Positions 1 to 9,084 of a DNA stretch of 64,000 nt are shown here, piece by piece; position 1 is the first letter of the stretch; each line of letters opens with the position of its first letter. The notes beneath the pieces were generated by a model. It did not search any database. It was not told the origin of the DNA and worked only from the letters and a program-made list of their open reading frames with translations. A program made the translations under genes and the position numbers. This DNA is from G963668605 sp963668605 (GTDB lineage: Bacteria; Acidobacteriota; Terriglobia; Bryobacterales; Bryobacteraceae), in assembly GCA_963668605.1 (NCBI GenBank), contig OY764903.1:434001-498000 (forward strand). Direction: 5' to 3'.

Positions 1-417
1 GGCGAGAGCTGCCAGTTCGGCAAGTAACTGGCTGCCTTCCTCAAAGCTGACCATCGCACCGACCGTGCCGATCATGCGTGTGACAGCAGGCGAAAGCGCA
101 GTGTTCTCCAACCCGAGTTGCCGGTCCCGCGGGCAGAAGCCGCGACCGCAACCCGAGCAATGAAAGTAAGCACGCGCAAGTTTGAGCGCGCCGAGAACGC
201 TGGCAAATGTCTTTTCGCGCCGGCCCGCGTAACGTGCCCATTGCCCACACGGGCAGCGAAGGTGAGACTGGGCGGCATCGGAATGGTCTGCGTTGAGGCG
301 TTGCTCGACCGCGCGTCCGGCCAGTCGCAAGGCTTGCCGGCGCACGGCGGACTCCAGCGCTTCCAGATCGAGTTCGGCGAGACACTGCCGCCCCAGCAGG
401 GCTTCGATGTCCCACAA
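1..417 (-). CDS. ISKra4-family transposase, N-terminal part (partial)
   Basis: Same reading frame as the transposase of copy B (33645-34961), beginning at the equivalent TTG codon and running off the window start, so only about 139 residues are visible. The visible part contains the Cys-rich segment (CSGCGRGFCPRD in copy B) that probably binds zinc in this family. The difference at position 10 is synonymous (Ala). The T8 run at 450-457 (A8 on the coding strand) that separates it from the accessory frame is kept. The accessory ORF upstream carries a nonsense codon, so this copy may no longer express a full transposase by frameshifting. Family assignment is from recognisable motifs in the complete copy. 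Confidence 0.75.
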   Translation of the reverse strand, partial: MWDIEALLGRQCLAELDLEALESAVRRQALRLAGRAVEQRLNADHSDAAQSHLRCPCGQWARYAGRREKTFASVLGALKLARAYFHCSGCGRGFCPRDRQLGLENTALSPAVTRMIGTVGAMVSFEEGSQLLAELAALA

Positions 418-421
418 AAGT

Positions 422-814
422 TCAGCGGCGAGCAGGCCGTCGAGCGCAGTTTTTTTTGACGTCTGCGGGTGCGCCTTGACGCAATTCGAGATCGCAGAGC
501 TGTTCTGAGACCGTGGTCAACTGCTGCACCAAGCGCCGGAAGCGATGGTATTCCTGCAATTGCAGGCGGGTGCGGTCCACGGCGGGGCCGGCGGGAATGA
601 TCCGCGTTACCGTCTTGCCAGCAATGGGATGGGTCAGCGAATACGAAGGGCCATGACCTTGGGAACCCTTCTTGGCTCAATGGCAAGTCGGCTTGCCGCA
701 TTTACGATACCGGGGTACGAGCGAACCCGGACGCATGTCGCCGACCTGAGCAAGTTCGGCTTTGAGTTGATCGCGTTGCAGGCGAAGAGCATTGAGATCG
801 AGAGAAGTGGGCAC
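422..814 (-). pseudogene. DUF6788-like accessory ORF of ISKra4 copy A, nonsense mutation
   Basis: Equivalent of the 130-aa accessory ORF at 33248-33640. In copy B the motif CGKPTCHCAKK is intact. Here the second Cys of CHC is changed from TGC to TGA (stop at 677-679, read on the minus strand). The rest of the frame is unchanged. If the transposase is made as a fusion with this frame, copy A is disabled; if it starts independently at TTG 417, it may still be made. Confidence 0.75.
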
Positions 815-1068
815 GATTCACCTGACAGCATTATACGCTGTCAGTATAATGGCGGCAACAACCTCCCAGTGCGCTTTCGCTCTGGGCATCACTCTGGTGT
901 CGTGCACCCGTAGACGAAACGCCGGATTGACAATCAGTGCGAGACCCAACTATTCTGAATCGAACTCTCGCACATGGCCCGCTGGCGTCCCGGATACCCA
1001 TCCGCGACACCGCGATCTGCCAGATTCGTCTGGCGCCCGTGCGATGGGTTTCTTGAAAGGAGTCTACA

Positions 1069-1542
1069 ATGCTCAGGCCGCTGTTGTTCGCCCTCTGTCT
1101 CGTCACCTTCGCCAGCTCGGCGCTCCGATCGCAGTCCAAGCCCGCCACGAAACGGGACGTCCCGTCCACCATCCTCGCGATGGAGCGCGCCGCGCTGGAT
1201 CGTTCAGATAGAGGCGACCCCGACGGGTTTCTGGAGATCTCCGACCCTGAAGTGACCTATTTCGATCCGGACCTCGAACGGCCCATATATGGGCTCGAAG
1301 CGCTTCGTGCATACTATCACACAGCTCCCTTCTCAGTGCAGTCGTCGGGCGAGATGAGCAACGCGAAAGTGCAAAGCTCGGGCGATGTCGCCGTGCTTAC
1401 ATTCAACTACACGTCGAAGATCCTTAAGCCCCAGCGCGTGATTCGCTGGAACGCCACCGAGGTATACCGGCGCACATCGAACGGCTGGCGCATCATTCAT
1501 ACCCACTGGTCGTACCTCAAACCGCAAGTGAAGCAACCCTAG
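1069..1542 (+). CDS. Secreted SnoaL/NTF2-like (DUF4440-type) protein
   Basis: A 157-aa protein with an N-terminal signal peptide (hydrophobic residues 3-20, likely cut near SQS). The remainder has the look of an NTF2-like cone-fold domain: an N-terminal helix with repeated acidic/basic residues, the DPEVTYFDPD strand, and a C-terminal pair of strands ending NGWRIIHTHWS, which is typical of DUF4440/SnoaL-like proteins with a final His-x-His before the last strand. Such domains bind small hydrophobic ligands or act as small enzymes; no specific activity can be given. The start is supported by AAAGGAG seven bases upstream of ATG. It is the first gene inside IS copy A and points away from it. Confidence 0.75.
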   Translation: MLRPLLFALCLVTFASSALRSQSKPATKRDVPSTILAMERAALDRSDRGDPDGFLEISDPEVTYFDPDLERPIYGLEALRAYYHTAPFSVQSSGEMSNAKVQSSGDVAVLTFNYTSKILKPQRVIRWNATEVYRRTSNGWRIIHTHWSYLKPQVKQP

Positions 1543-1939
1543 GTGACCGTTACCAGGCGGAGCATGTAGTTCGGATCACTCTTGTCCAAGACAGATTTGA
1601 CCGCCTCATTCGGAACGCCAGACCCGGCGCCACGACTCCTAACGGTGCCGAGAGCGTCAGCGACCGGGGGCTGCGTATTCACCATTTTTTGTTGATGTCC
1701 GTGGAGCGTTTCACGGGGTTTTCAACAGAATTGAAGTATTCCCGCCTCCGGTCGCTGGCGCTCTCGGCACTGTTGACCGGAAGTGGCTGCTCCCTGCCGT
1801 GCCGTGGCAACTTAGGGAAACCTCATCCCAAAGATCTCAATTCCCGTTCCACAAGCCACCTGTTTTCAGTGCTGGCGGTCACAGTCCCGTCCTGTCTTGG
1901 ACAGCAGTGAGTTCGGATAGTTTTCGTAATATTGCTTGA
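1543..1939. other. Intergenic region, no gene recognised
   Basis: About 400 bp between the convergent NTF2-like gene and the fucosidase gene. Short open frames exist on both strands but none has a ribosome-binding site or a recognisable product. The right end holds a terminator-like hairpin, listed separately. Confidence 0.5.
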
Positions 1940-1973
1940 AACACCCCGCTGCGCACCGGCACAGCGGGGTGTT
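1940..1973 (-). terminator. Terminator-like hairpin after the fucosidase gene
   Basis: A perfect 12-bp inverted repeat, AACACCCCGCTG and CAGCGGGGTGTT, separated by a 10-nt loop, lies 4 bp past the fucosidase stop codon. It lacks a strong U-tract on the minus strand, so it may end transcription inefficiently or only protect the mRNA 3' end. Confidence 0.6.
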
Positions 1974-1977
1974 ATGG

Positions 1978-3483
1978 TCAGCGCGTCTCTACTTTGAACG
2001 CATACGCGTAATTGCCTGCCTTCTGGGCGGGCAATTCTATCTTCAGGCCGCCGGGCGCCTGTTGCCATTTGAGCTTGGCTGTCGATCCGAGCAGAGAGAC
2101 AGCGGCAACGCGAACTGAAGAGTCGATGGACTTAACGGTCATCGACTGGCCGGGCCAGTCGAGCGCGATGGCGTAAATCGTCTTTCCCTTGGAGGTGAAG
2201 CGGATGTCCTGACCGGTGAAATTTTTCTGCTTACGATCCGTAAAGCCACCGCTGAGAACCTGAGTGGGTCCCTCCCCAAAGGTCTTCCATGGACGCGTGC
2301 CGTAGATGGCTTCGCCGTTAACGGAGAGCCATTGGCCGATGTCGAGCAGCAGCTTCTGAGCACCCTCGGGGATAGTGCCGTCCGGACGTGGCCCGATGTT
2401 GAGAAGGAGAAGCCCGTTCTTACTGCTAATGTCGACCAGGTCGTCGACGAGCGAATCCGGGCTGCGGAACTCCTCGCCATCGATGTAGCCCCAGGATTTG
2501 AGGCCAACGGAGGTGTCGGTCTGCCACAGGAAGGGCAAAAGTTTGTCACTCTTGCCGCGCTCGATGTCATAGACGGCGGTATTGGGCGGAAAAGCCTGCT
2601 TCTTGAAATTGATCGCGACACCCTTCTTCCATTCCGCGCCGCGGTTGTAATAGTAAGCGGCGAATTTCTGGAGGTACGGAGCGAAGGCAGGCTCTTCGAT
2701 CCACCAATCGAACCAGACGACTTCGGGCTGGTACTTGTCTACCAGTTCGCAGGTGCGGGCCAACCAGTCCTTGAGAAATTTCTCGTCGGGCTGGTTGTCC
2801 TGCTTCGCGTTAGGAAGCCGCTTGGGCTGCGCGGGGCCGTAAAGGCCGGCGTACTTGGGATCTTTCACGTCGGAGTCGAACTTATTACCGCCCTCGAAGA
2901 ACCACCAATGCTCAGCTCGGTGAGAGGAGGCGGTGAAGTGTAACCCCTGCTTGCGAACTTCCTTGGCCAGATCGCCGACCAAGTCCCGTTTGGGGCCCAT
3001 TTCGGCAGCGTTCCAGGGAGAGAGGGCGGAGGCGTACATCTGGAATCCATCGTGGTGTTCGGCCACCGGCATGACGAAGCGAGCGCCGGATTTCTTGAAG
3101 AGATCGGCCCAGGCGCTGGGGTTGTACTTTTCGGCCTTGAACATGGGGATAAAGTCTTTGTAGCCGAACTTGGACTGCGGGCCGTATTTGCCAGTGTGGT
3201 GCTTGAAGACGCCGCGTTTGCCGTCGGGCAGGTACATCTCCCGCGGATACCACTCGGAGCCGAAACCGGGAACCGAGTAGACGCCCCAATGGATAAAGAT
3301 TCCGAACTTGGCGTCGGCGTACCACTGGGGGGCCTTGAAGGCCTCAAGCGATTTCCAGTCGGCCTTGAACGGGCCTTTGGCGATTACCGCATCGACGCGC
3401 CGCATCGAGGCGTCGATTTTCTGGTCGTAGGTTTGAGAGAACACCGTCGAGGCGGCGAGTAGGAGTGTAATTGTGAGTTTCAT
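1978..3483 (-). CDS. Alpha-L-fucosidase, GH29
   Basis: A 501-aa secreted glycoside hydrolase. Residues 1-16 form a signal peptide. The GH29 (beta/alpha)8 catalytic domain follows, with the family hallmark AKFGIFIHWGVYS (residues 58-70, including His65), EHHDGF (142-147) and VVWFDWW (256-261), in which Asp259 is at the position of the GH29 nucleophile. A small beta-sandwich domain follows from about residue 400. GH29 enzymes release terminal alpha-linked L-fucose with retention of configuration; here export suggests action in the periplasm. Length is normal for the family. It lies in a block of minus-strand degradation genes and is the strongest indicator that fucose-containing glycans are a substrate of the region. 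Confidence 0.9.
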   Translation of the reverse strand: MKLTITLLLAASTVFSQTYDQKIDASMRRVDAVIAKGPFKADWKSLEAFKAPQWYADAKFGIFIHWGVYSVPGFGSEWYPREMYLPDGKRGVFKHHTGKYGPQSKFGYKDFIPMFKAEKYNPSAWADLFKKSGARFVMPVAEHHDGFQMYASALSPWNAAEMGPKRDLVGDLAKEVRKQGLHFTASSHRAEHWWFFEGGNKFDSDVKDPKYAGLYGPAQPKRLPNAKQDNQPDEKFLKDWLARTCELVDKYQPEVVWFDWWIEEPAFAPYLQKFAAYYYNRGAEWKKGVAINFKKQAFPPNTAVYDIERGKSDKLLPFLWQTDTSVGLKSWGYIDGEEFRSPDSLVDDLVDISSKNGLLLLNIGPRPDGTIPEGAQKLLLDIGQWLSVNGEAIYGTRPWKTFGEGPTQVLSGGFTDRKQKNFTGQDIRFTSKGKTIYAIALDWPGQSMTVKSIDSSVRVAAVSLLGSTAKLKWQQAPGGLKIELPAQKAGNYAYAFKVETR

Positions 3484-3696
3484 GTACGCATTGTCTTTCC
3501 ATCCAACCGCTGCCGGCGGCGAGGATCTCGCCGTTGAGGCAATCGGATGCTATGGAAGCTAGTGTATATCGTTTAAGTACTCGATTTCACGTCGGTCAGT
3601 CGCCCGCCTGCCGCCGGAAACGCAGACAGCAAGCCGATCCGCGCAGTCGCAAGGTTCAGACTCAGCTCATTCCGGGAAGCATCAGAACCTGGCGCT

Positions 3697-5199
3697 CTAC
3701 CGCACCACTTCGATCATGTGCAGCGTGAGATCGCTGTCACCCCGAATCGCGATGTGGGGACCCTCCGCGAAGCGGGCCGAAGCGACTTTGAATTCAGCCG
3801 TCTTCCAACGGCCTGAGTCGCCGAGCTTGACGGTGGACTCGCCACCCGGCGCACGCACCGTAAACGAGCCGGCGCCGCGATCCAGATAGATAACCCGAAC
3901 CGTGACCTTCCTGCCATCCAGGCTGCGCGCAAACGCTTTATCGAGCGCGAACTCCGCTTTCGCACCGCCCGGCACGGTGCGCGCCCACGCTCCGAAGCGC
4001 TGCTCGTCCGGGCCGATCTTTTCCTCCGGCCTGGTCCCGGAAGCGGGCACGCGCTGCATCAGAAAACTGTAGTCGCCCTTGAGTTGCCGGCCCTCGCGCA
4101 GCGCCACCCAGGCGCCTGGCGCGACTGAGGGGCTGGCATGAAAGCCCGCATACCGTGCCGCGAATTCAAAGGCCTGCCGGTATTCGGGATCGTCCGATCG
4201 CTCCAGATCAAACCCATACACGCCAATCATTGAAAACCCGTAATGTAGATCCTCCAGCAGGCGCCAGTAATTCCACTGCGCGGACGTGGACCAGTGCCGG
4301 ATCTTGCCGCCGCCGTGGTTGCCGTCGGAGTCTGAGACCGCTTCCGCATAGCAGACAGTCTTCCCGGTGCGGCAAAACGGAAGATAGATTTTTTCGTAGC
4401 GCGGCAGCGTGTTGACGGCAGGCTCCATCTGCGCCGCCGTAGTGAAGAAGCCGAGCTTGCCGGACGCCGCCAGATCCACGGTCCACTGATCCGGACTGAA
4501 GCCGGGCCCACCCGAGCGCAGAAATACGCGGATGCCCGGAGAAAAACCGCGCAGAAACGCATCGACGATGATCTTGCGGTATGCAAACGCCTTCTCTTCC
4601 GACCAGTCGATCGCCGACGCCACACCCGGCGGCGTCGTCCACTTCGCGCCATCGCTCCACTCCGGAGGGACCGCCATGTACTCGGTTCCGATGGCGTTGT
4701 AGTTGAAACGCACTCCGATCAGCCGCCCGCCATGAGGCGACGCTTTCACCTGTCGCGCAAACTCCGCGATCAACGCCGTGTAAGCCTTCACGTAAGCGGG
4801 ATGCCAGTACTGCACAGTGCCGCGCCGGTCCTGCACCTTGCCCAGCAGTTCCTTCGTGTACGGAACCCGTTCGAACAAAAACGCAGGCAGGCGATTGGCG
4901 TTCAACTGAACCGTGGTCACGCGCTTGAGCTTCGCCATCATCTCCAACTGGCTGTGTAGCAAGGCGAAGTCATAATGGCCCTCGCTAGGCTCCACCTGAT
5001 CCCACTGCAGCACCACCTGGCCGCCCTTCAGGAAGGCCAACGAATCGGTCGCGCCCGGCTTTGACCAGATCGCATAGAGACCGTGGTTCGGATCTGGAAC
5101 CGTTTCGGGGCACGCGGCTGAAGGCAGTAGGAGCCATGAGAACAACGCGGCGAACAAGAGGTGGAACATGAAATTAGTATTGCGCATCAAAGCCATCAT
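3697..5199 (-). CDS. Exported glycoside-hydrolase-like protein of unknown specificity
   Basis: About 500 aa. The chosen start gives MMALMRNTNF followed by a strong hydrophobic stretch ending LLLPSAAC, a signal peptide with a possible lipobox Cys. The frame is open up to another ATG at 5274, but that adds a long charged leader that would be unusual before a signal peptide. The body resembles a TIM-barrel GH-A-clan protein: VVLQWDQVEPSEGHYDF is the type of segment seen at the start of GH42-like barrels (substrate strand with W-x-x-x-E-P), followed by GVRFNYNAIGTEYM, where the Glu could be an acid/base residue. The C-terminal 110 residues look like a carbohydrate-binding beta-sandwich. It lies between the fucosidase and the DUF3604 gene on the same strand. 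Specificity cannot be read from the sequence. Confidence 0.6.
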   Translation of the reverse strand: MMALMRNTNFMFHLLFAALFSWLLLPSAACPETVPDPNHGLYAIWSKPGATDSLAFLKGGQVVLQWDQVEPSEGHYDFALLHSQLEMMAKLKRVTTVQLNANRLPAFLFERVPYTKELLGKVQDRRGTVQYWHPAYVKAYTALIAEFARQVKASPHGGRLIGVRFNYNAIGTEYMAVPPEWSDGAKWTTPPGVASAIDWSEEKAFAYRKIIVDAFLRGFSPGIRVFLRSGGPGFSPDQWTVDLAASGKLGFFTTAAQMEPAVNTLPRYEKIYLPFCRTGKTVCYAEAVSDSDGNHGGGKIRHWSTSAQWNYWRLLEDLHYGFSMIGVYGFDLERSDDPEYRQAFEFAARYAGFHASPSVAPGAWVALREGRQLKGDYSFLMQRVPASGTRPEEKIGPDEQRFGAWARTVPGGAKAEFALDKAFARSLDGRKVTVRVIYLDRGAGSFTVRAPGGESTVKLGDSGRWKTAEFKVASARFAEGPHIAIRGDSDLTLHMIEVVR

Positions 5200-5307
5200 A
5201 AATCGAAAGGCGCTACTACTTGCAGAAGGCGGGATGCCTTGGCGGAGGCGATCAGACCGAAACCGGCGTTTCATTCGTTGTCTGTTCGCGGCGGCACAAG
5301 CTACCTG

Positions 5308-7638
5308 CTATTTCGCGTTCAACCACACCGGGCTACTCCAGGCGATTTCCTCGTCCTTTTGCATCACGCGTACGTAGTAATAGCTGGAGCCCTTTATAGG
5401 CGCCGTATCGACGAATGTGAAATCCGCATTGCGGCCTGATGGCTGCTGCGTGTACACAAACTTGTTATTGCGGCAGACCTCGATGCGGTCGATGTCGCCT
5501 GGGCATTGCGCCCGTACCTTCACCTCCACCGGCCGCCCGTCGGGGGCGGTGATCTTGTCGCCCATCAGGTGCCCGTTGACGCGCACTTCGAGCGCGATTC
5601 TAGCCGCCGTGGTTCCATAGGTGTGGCGCGCGCGGATGGCGTCCAGGATTGCTTCCCGCGTCAGCGCGGGCGCCCACACACACGCCTTGCCGAGTCCGCC
5701 CGAATGGTCGGGACTGGCAATTACGCCGATGATGATGCCGCGCGCCCACGCGTCCTGGATGTACCACCCCGGCTTGGGCACCGACCGCAGCGCCGGCCGC
5801 GGCGCGTTGAAGTACTCATAGGAGCCGCGCCCCTGGAAGATCTCCGCAACCGGCTGACTCTTTTCGTCGTTGAAATTCCAGGCAGTCGGCACGTTGCCGG
5901 TGTCCGCAATCTGATGCGGGATGTTCACGAAGTTGGCGTTCATCTTCCGCAACTGCGCCCAGAGTTCGGCCGGCGTTCCACCCTCGTGGGCGTTCCACCA
6001 AGTCGGGAAGAACGGGTCCGCGAGGATCAGATTGCGGTGGCCGTAGTAGCCATATGGATACTCGTCTTTCTTGTCTTTCTTGAATTCGGAGGTCCACTCC
6101 TGCGCCAGGAACGTCATCAGGCGTCCCGGGTCTTCGTTGGCCCGCGCCATTTTCGCCGTGTAGTTCCAAAGGTACGCAGTCTGGTTGTACCCGTGGTCGG
6201 TCATGCATGCGAAATCCAGATTGTGAAGGTCACGCCGCACCTGGTAATTCTCGTCCACGCTCTGGTTGGTGCATCGCGCGCACACCGAAATATCGGAGTG
6301 CGTGTGAAGGTCTCCGTACAGCAACCGAAGCTTTCGGTTGTCATAGTTGATGACAGGCGATTTCGAGTCCTCCCCGTACTGCACGCGCAATTGCCCGGCC
6401 TCGAAAGGCTCGGCCGATTCCACAAGCGGGCCAAGCGCCATCGACGGCGCCGCATTCGGCATAGCCTTCAGATCCACGCTGGCAAGCAGAATGCCACTCT
6501 GCACCTTGGCCGCTTCGGCCAGTGAGGACGGCCGCCCCACGTTGTTGTCGAATTGGAAGGCCAGCAGTGCCGTTCCGCCGTCCACCACCAGCGCCGGTTG
6601 GCGGTCCATGCCTTTTCGTTTCGGGGACACCGCCGTGGCGGGCGCCCAGCTTTCGCCGTTAAAGCCGGTGAGCCACACTTCCCAGCCCACGTTCGGCTGC
6701 CGCGGGTTGAGATAGGCCAGCCACAGCCGCCCCATGGAGTCGAACAGCGGCGTTGCGGCTTCCCCTCGCTTGTTGGCTTCGCCGAAATTACGTGGACTCT
6801 CCAGTCCCCGCGACGTCACCTTCGCGGCCACGATCTTTCGCTCCAACGAGTTGCCCGTGCGGTAACTCTTGAACTGCGAATTCTCCCAGAAAACCCACAC
6901 GTCGTCTTTGGAGAGCGCCAGCGCGGCGTGACGGTCCATAGTGGGCGCCGTGCTGACGCGCCGCTCAGGCGTCCAATCGCCGGAACGCGAGCGCCGCCGC
7001 ATGAAAATGTCGTAGTTGTTGTTTCGGAAACTGTGCCATGCCACGTCCAACGTGCCGTTGGATTCCGCCACTATGGACGGCCCGTAGTTAGAGCGCCCCG
7101 CCGCATTCACGGCTTCCGGTTGCGACACACGGTTCCCAACCACCGACGCCAGGCGGATGCTCCGCGCGCTCTGCCGGTTACTCTCCCAGACCACCCAGAG
7201 CGTTCCTTTGTGCCATACGCCGTCGGGCTTGATGTCCACCGCCGCGTCGTTGGTCACGGCCACTGCACGCCCCGGGCCCTTCGCACCACAGGGCATCGCG
7301 AAGATGTCCCACGCGCGGTTCCGCTCTGCAGCGTAGAGCACGAAGACCTCACTGCCGGCGGCCACCACCTTCGGCCCAAGGATCGAAGTGCCGCGACCGC
7401 CGAGAGCCTCCCATGCGCCCAACTTGCGAAACTCGCCGTTGGCGAACTGATACCGCGCAATCATCAACGCATCGGCGCCATTGCGAAAACCGTTCCAGGC
7501 CACGTATAGGCTACCGTCGGAGGTCCGCACCATGGAGGGTTCGTCGCTGAAACGCCCGTCCCCTTCAGTAACGACGGTCTCTGCTCCCACGCACGGCCAC
7601 GCGGCCGCGAGTATTGCCAGAATCCAAGTCAAGCGCAT
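5308..7638 (-). CDS. DUF3604 protein with N-terminal beta-propeller
   Basis: A 776-aa exported protein with a signal peptide in residues 1-19. Residues 20-400 contain repeated W/Y-rich blades (for example LYVAWNGF, LWVVWESN, LDVAWHSF, VWVFWENS, LWLAYLN), consistent with a sialidase-like beta-propeller. Residues 430-776 are a DUF3604 domain, related to PHP metal-dependent phosphoesterases, with GDLHTHSD (442-449) and TDHG (480-483) as metal-binding motifs. DUF3604 proteins are frequently found near sulfatases; their substrate is poorly known. A TATAAT-like -10 box on the minus strand (7653-7648) lies so close to the ATG that the mRNA may be leaderless. It follows the isomerase-like gene by 240 bp and precedes the GH-like gene by about 110 bp. 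Confidence 0.8.
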   Translation of the reverse strand: MRLTWILAILAAAWPCVGAETVVTEGDGRFSDEPSMVRTSDGSLYVAWNGFRNGADALMIARYQFANGEFRKLGAWEALGGRGTSILGPKVVAAGSEVFVLYAAERNRAWDIFAMPCGAKGPGRAVAVTNDAAVDIKPDGVWHKGTLWVVWESNRQSARSIRLASVVGNRVSQPEAVNAAGRSNYGPSIVAESNGTLDVAWHSFRNNNYDIFMRRRSRSGDWTPERRVSTAPTMDRHAALALSKDDVWVFWENSQFKSYRTGNSLERKIVAAKVTSRGLESPRNFGEANKRGEAATPLFDSMGRLWLAYLNPRQPNVGWEVWLTGFNGESWAPATAVSPKRKGMDRQPALVVDGGTALLAFQFDNNVGRPSSLAEAAKVQSGILLASVDLKAMPNAAPSMALGPLVESAEPFEAGQLRVQYGEDSKSPVINYDNRKLRLLYGDLHTHSDISVCARCTNQSVDENYQVRRDLHNLDFACMTDHGYNQTAYLWNYTAKMARANEDPGRLMTFLAQEWTSEFKKDKKDEYPYGYYGHRNLILADPFFPTWWNAHEGGTPAELWAQLRKMNANFVNIPHQIADTGNVPTAWNFNDEKSQPVAEIFQGRGSYEYFNAPRPALRSVPKPGWYIQDAWARGIIIGVIASPDHSGGLGKACVWAPALTREAILDAIRARHTYGTTAARIALEVRVNGHLMGDKITAPDGRPVEVKVRAQCPGDIDRIEVCRNNKFVYTQQPSGRNADFTFVDTAPIKGSSYYYVRVMQKDEEIAWSSPVWLNAK

Positions 7639-7647
7639 AGTGAACGT

Positions 7648-7653
7648 ATTATA
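7648..7653 (-). promoter_or_regulatory. -10 box of the DUF3604 gene
   Basis: TATAAT on the minus strand, ending nine bases before the ATG at 7638. A usual +1 would fall about 3 nt before the start codon, and no Shine-Dalgarno sequence is present. The -35 region is weak. Confidence 0.45.
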
Positions 7654-7781
7654 CGAGGTTTCTTCTGAGGAATTGACCTTGCGTATAGTGCCGGCTCTGG
7701 GACCTATGCGTCTAGACTTTCAGGCTCCGGCGGCCCCCGCCCGGACCGCTTAGCGCCGGCTCAACCGATCTACATCCAAAA

Positions 7782-7855
7782 GGAGACACCGCGCCATTCC
7801 AGTTCGCGGGCATCGTGAGAATGCCCGGTCACTCTAATGTCGCTGTCGTGTCTCC
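7782..7855. repeat. Nested inverted repeats in the gap between isomerase and DUF3604 genes
   Basis: GGAGACAC (7782-7789) and GTGTCTCC (7848-7855) form an outer inverted repeat, and GGGCAT/ATGCCC (7808-7813/7821-7826) an inner hairpin. The structure lies just past the stop codon of the isomerase-like gene and may be a transcript end or a small structured RNA; no T-run follows. Confidence 0.35.
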
Positions 7856-7882
7856 AAAAGAATTGTGGCGTGCCCGATCAAA

Positions 7883-8842
7883 CTACGCGAGCGCGTTCTT
7901 GCAGTACTGAACGCACTTCTTGACCTCGGTCAGTACGTCGGAGCCTTCCGGCGTGGTGTACTCGTACTCGATGCTGGCCGGGAACTTGTACTTCCGCTTC
8001 TTCATCAACTGCAGAACTTCCTTGAGCGGAGTTTCGCCCTGTCCCCACGGCATGTTCGGTCCGCCACCGCCAGGACCGGTCTTCCCGTCAGGGCCGTTCG
8101 GCCCTTTGCGATCCTTCAGGTGCAGGCTCGCGATCCGGTCGTGGTACTTCTCCACCAAAGGCGCCGGGGACTGGCCGTTGACGCCGTAATAGTGGCCTAC
8201 ATCGAAATTCAACGCGGTGTACTTGGACGGCGCCAGCACTTTGTCGAAACCCGACGAGCCGCCCTGGCCGTGGGTGTGGAAAGCGATCGCCAGCTTGCGC
8301 TTCGCGGCATATGCGGCGACTCGCTGGAGCAGTTGGTCTTCGGTCGGTAGCTCCATGGTGACGTGGTTCGCGCCCAACGTTTCCGCGACGTTCCAAATGT
8401 AATCATACTCGGCGTCCGACATCGCCATGGTTGGCGGCAGTTTGAAGGCGTAGATCTTCACGCCCGCATCCTCATACATCTTCCGGAAGGCCTTGTACTT
8501 GTCCATGGAGACCGAGAGCCGCCACTTTGCGATCTCGGCGTCCGCCTTGCGTCTCTCTTTCTGCTGTTCGGGAGTCTGCTTCCGGCCCCCACCTGCGCGC
8601 CCCGGCTCTGCCGGCGAACCGGCGTAGCTCTCCGCAACGGTGCTCATGAGCTCGATCCCACTGGCGCCGCATTCTACGCAATACTTGAGAACTTCCGCGG
8701 CGCTTCCCGGCAGCGAGCGAAAGCTGTACGTGATGACGCCGATCTGGACTCCGTTGAAGTTGGAGTTCGGCTTGGCCAGCAAGTTGGCCGCGGGAAAAGC
8801 CGCAGCCGCCAGTTTTCCGAAATCTCGTCGTGTAAAAGTCAT
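7883..8842 (-). CDS. Tat-exported sugar phosphate isomerase/epimerase (xylose-isomerase-like TIM barrel)
   Basis: A 319-aa protein with RRDFGK at residues 5-10 followed by a hydrophobic segment, a twin-arginine signal. The mature part matches the xylose isomerase-like TIM-barrel family (AP endonuclease 2 fold): GVQIGVITYSFRS at strand 1, GIELMS at strand 2, IAFHTHGQ (strand with His ligands), LNFDVGHYY and a C-terminal FPASIEYEY with a Glu ligand. Residues about 70-90 hold a basic Pro/Gly-rich insertion. Members isomerise or epimerise sugars and inositols using a divalent metal; the periplasmic location predicted here is typical of the Acidobacteriota and Planctomycetota versions. Upstream is a fragment of a Gfo/Idh/MocA oxidoreductase, its common functional partner. 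Confidence 0.8.
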   Translation of the reverse strand: MTFTRRDFGKLAAAAFPAANLLAKPNSNFNGVQIGVITYSFRSLPGSAAEVLKYCVECGASGIELMSTVAESYAGSPAEPGRAGGGRKQTPEQQKERRKADAEIAKWRLSVSMDKYKAFRKMYEDAGVKIYAFKLPPTMAMSDAEYDYIWNVAETLGANHVTMELPTEDQLLQRVAAYAAKRKLAIAFHTHGQGGSSGFDKVLAPSKYTALNFDVGHYYGVNGQSPAPLVEKYHDRIASLHLKDRKGPNGPDGKTGPGGGGPNMPWGQGETPLKEVLQLMKKRKYKFPASIEYEYTTPEGSDVLTEVKKCVQYCKNALA

Positions 8843-8852
8843 TTGATCTCCT

Positions 8853-8962
8853 CTAGAACTCCAATTCCCATCCGTTGCGATGAGTAGACTTGATCCACGT
8901 CGTCGCGTCCTTAGTGATGGAGAACTCGCCTTTGGTATTGTCCCACAGCAGCTTGCCAGCGC
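8853..8962 (-). pseudogene. C-terminal remnant of a Gfo/Idh/MocA-type oxidoreductase
   Basis: On the minus strand, 12 bp before the isomerase-like gene, a frame without a start codon encodes about 36 residues ending KGEFSITKDATTWIKS and then NGWELEF followed by TAG. The LLWDNTKGEF...NGWEL pattern is the usual end of secreted Gfo/Idh/MocA dehydrogenases in this phylum. No upstream part is found, since the upstream sequence belongs to the oppositely oriented methyltransferase gene. It appears to be the tail of a deleted gene that once preceded the isomerase in an operon. Assignment rests on a short match. Confidence 0.5.
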
Positions 8963-9084
8963 ACCGGAGACTTGACTTTAGAAAGTGAAGGTCCAGACGG
9001 GGCCACTGAAACACGCGAAGAAGGTGGAGTTTGCACGGACCATCAGCATATAATCGTCTCTGCGAAGAAAGCGAAGGGACTAAA

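Larger units (their letters stand above)
1..909 (-). mobile_element. ISKra4-family insertion sequence, copy A (cut by window edge)
   Basis: This stretch is the reverse complement of 33153-34061 in copy B, colinear without indels and with only two differences noticed (positions 10 and 677). Its terminal repeat GGGTGCACGAC, read on the minus strand, ends at 909. The 3' half of the element lies outside the window. The flank just inside it (910-919, GTAGACGAAA) is the reverse complement of the 10 bp just outside the right end of copy B, which points to an inversion between the copies. Confidence 0.9.

Noticed and set aside
1689..1910. 73-aa plus-strand frame in the gap before the fucosidase terminator
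   Set aside because: No ribosome-binding site or motif.
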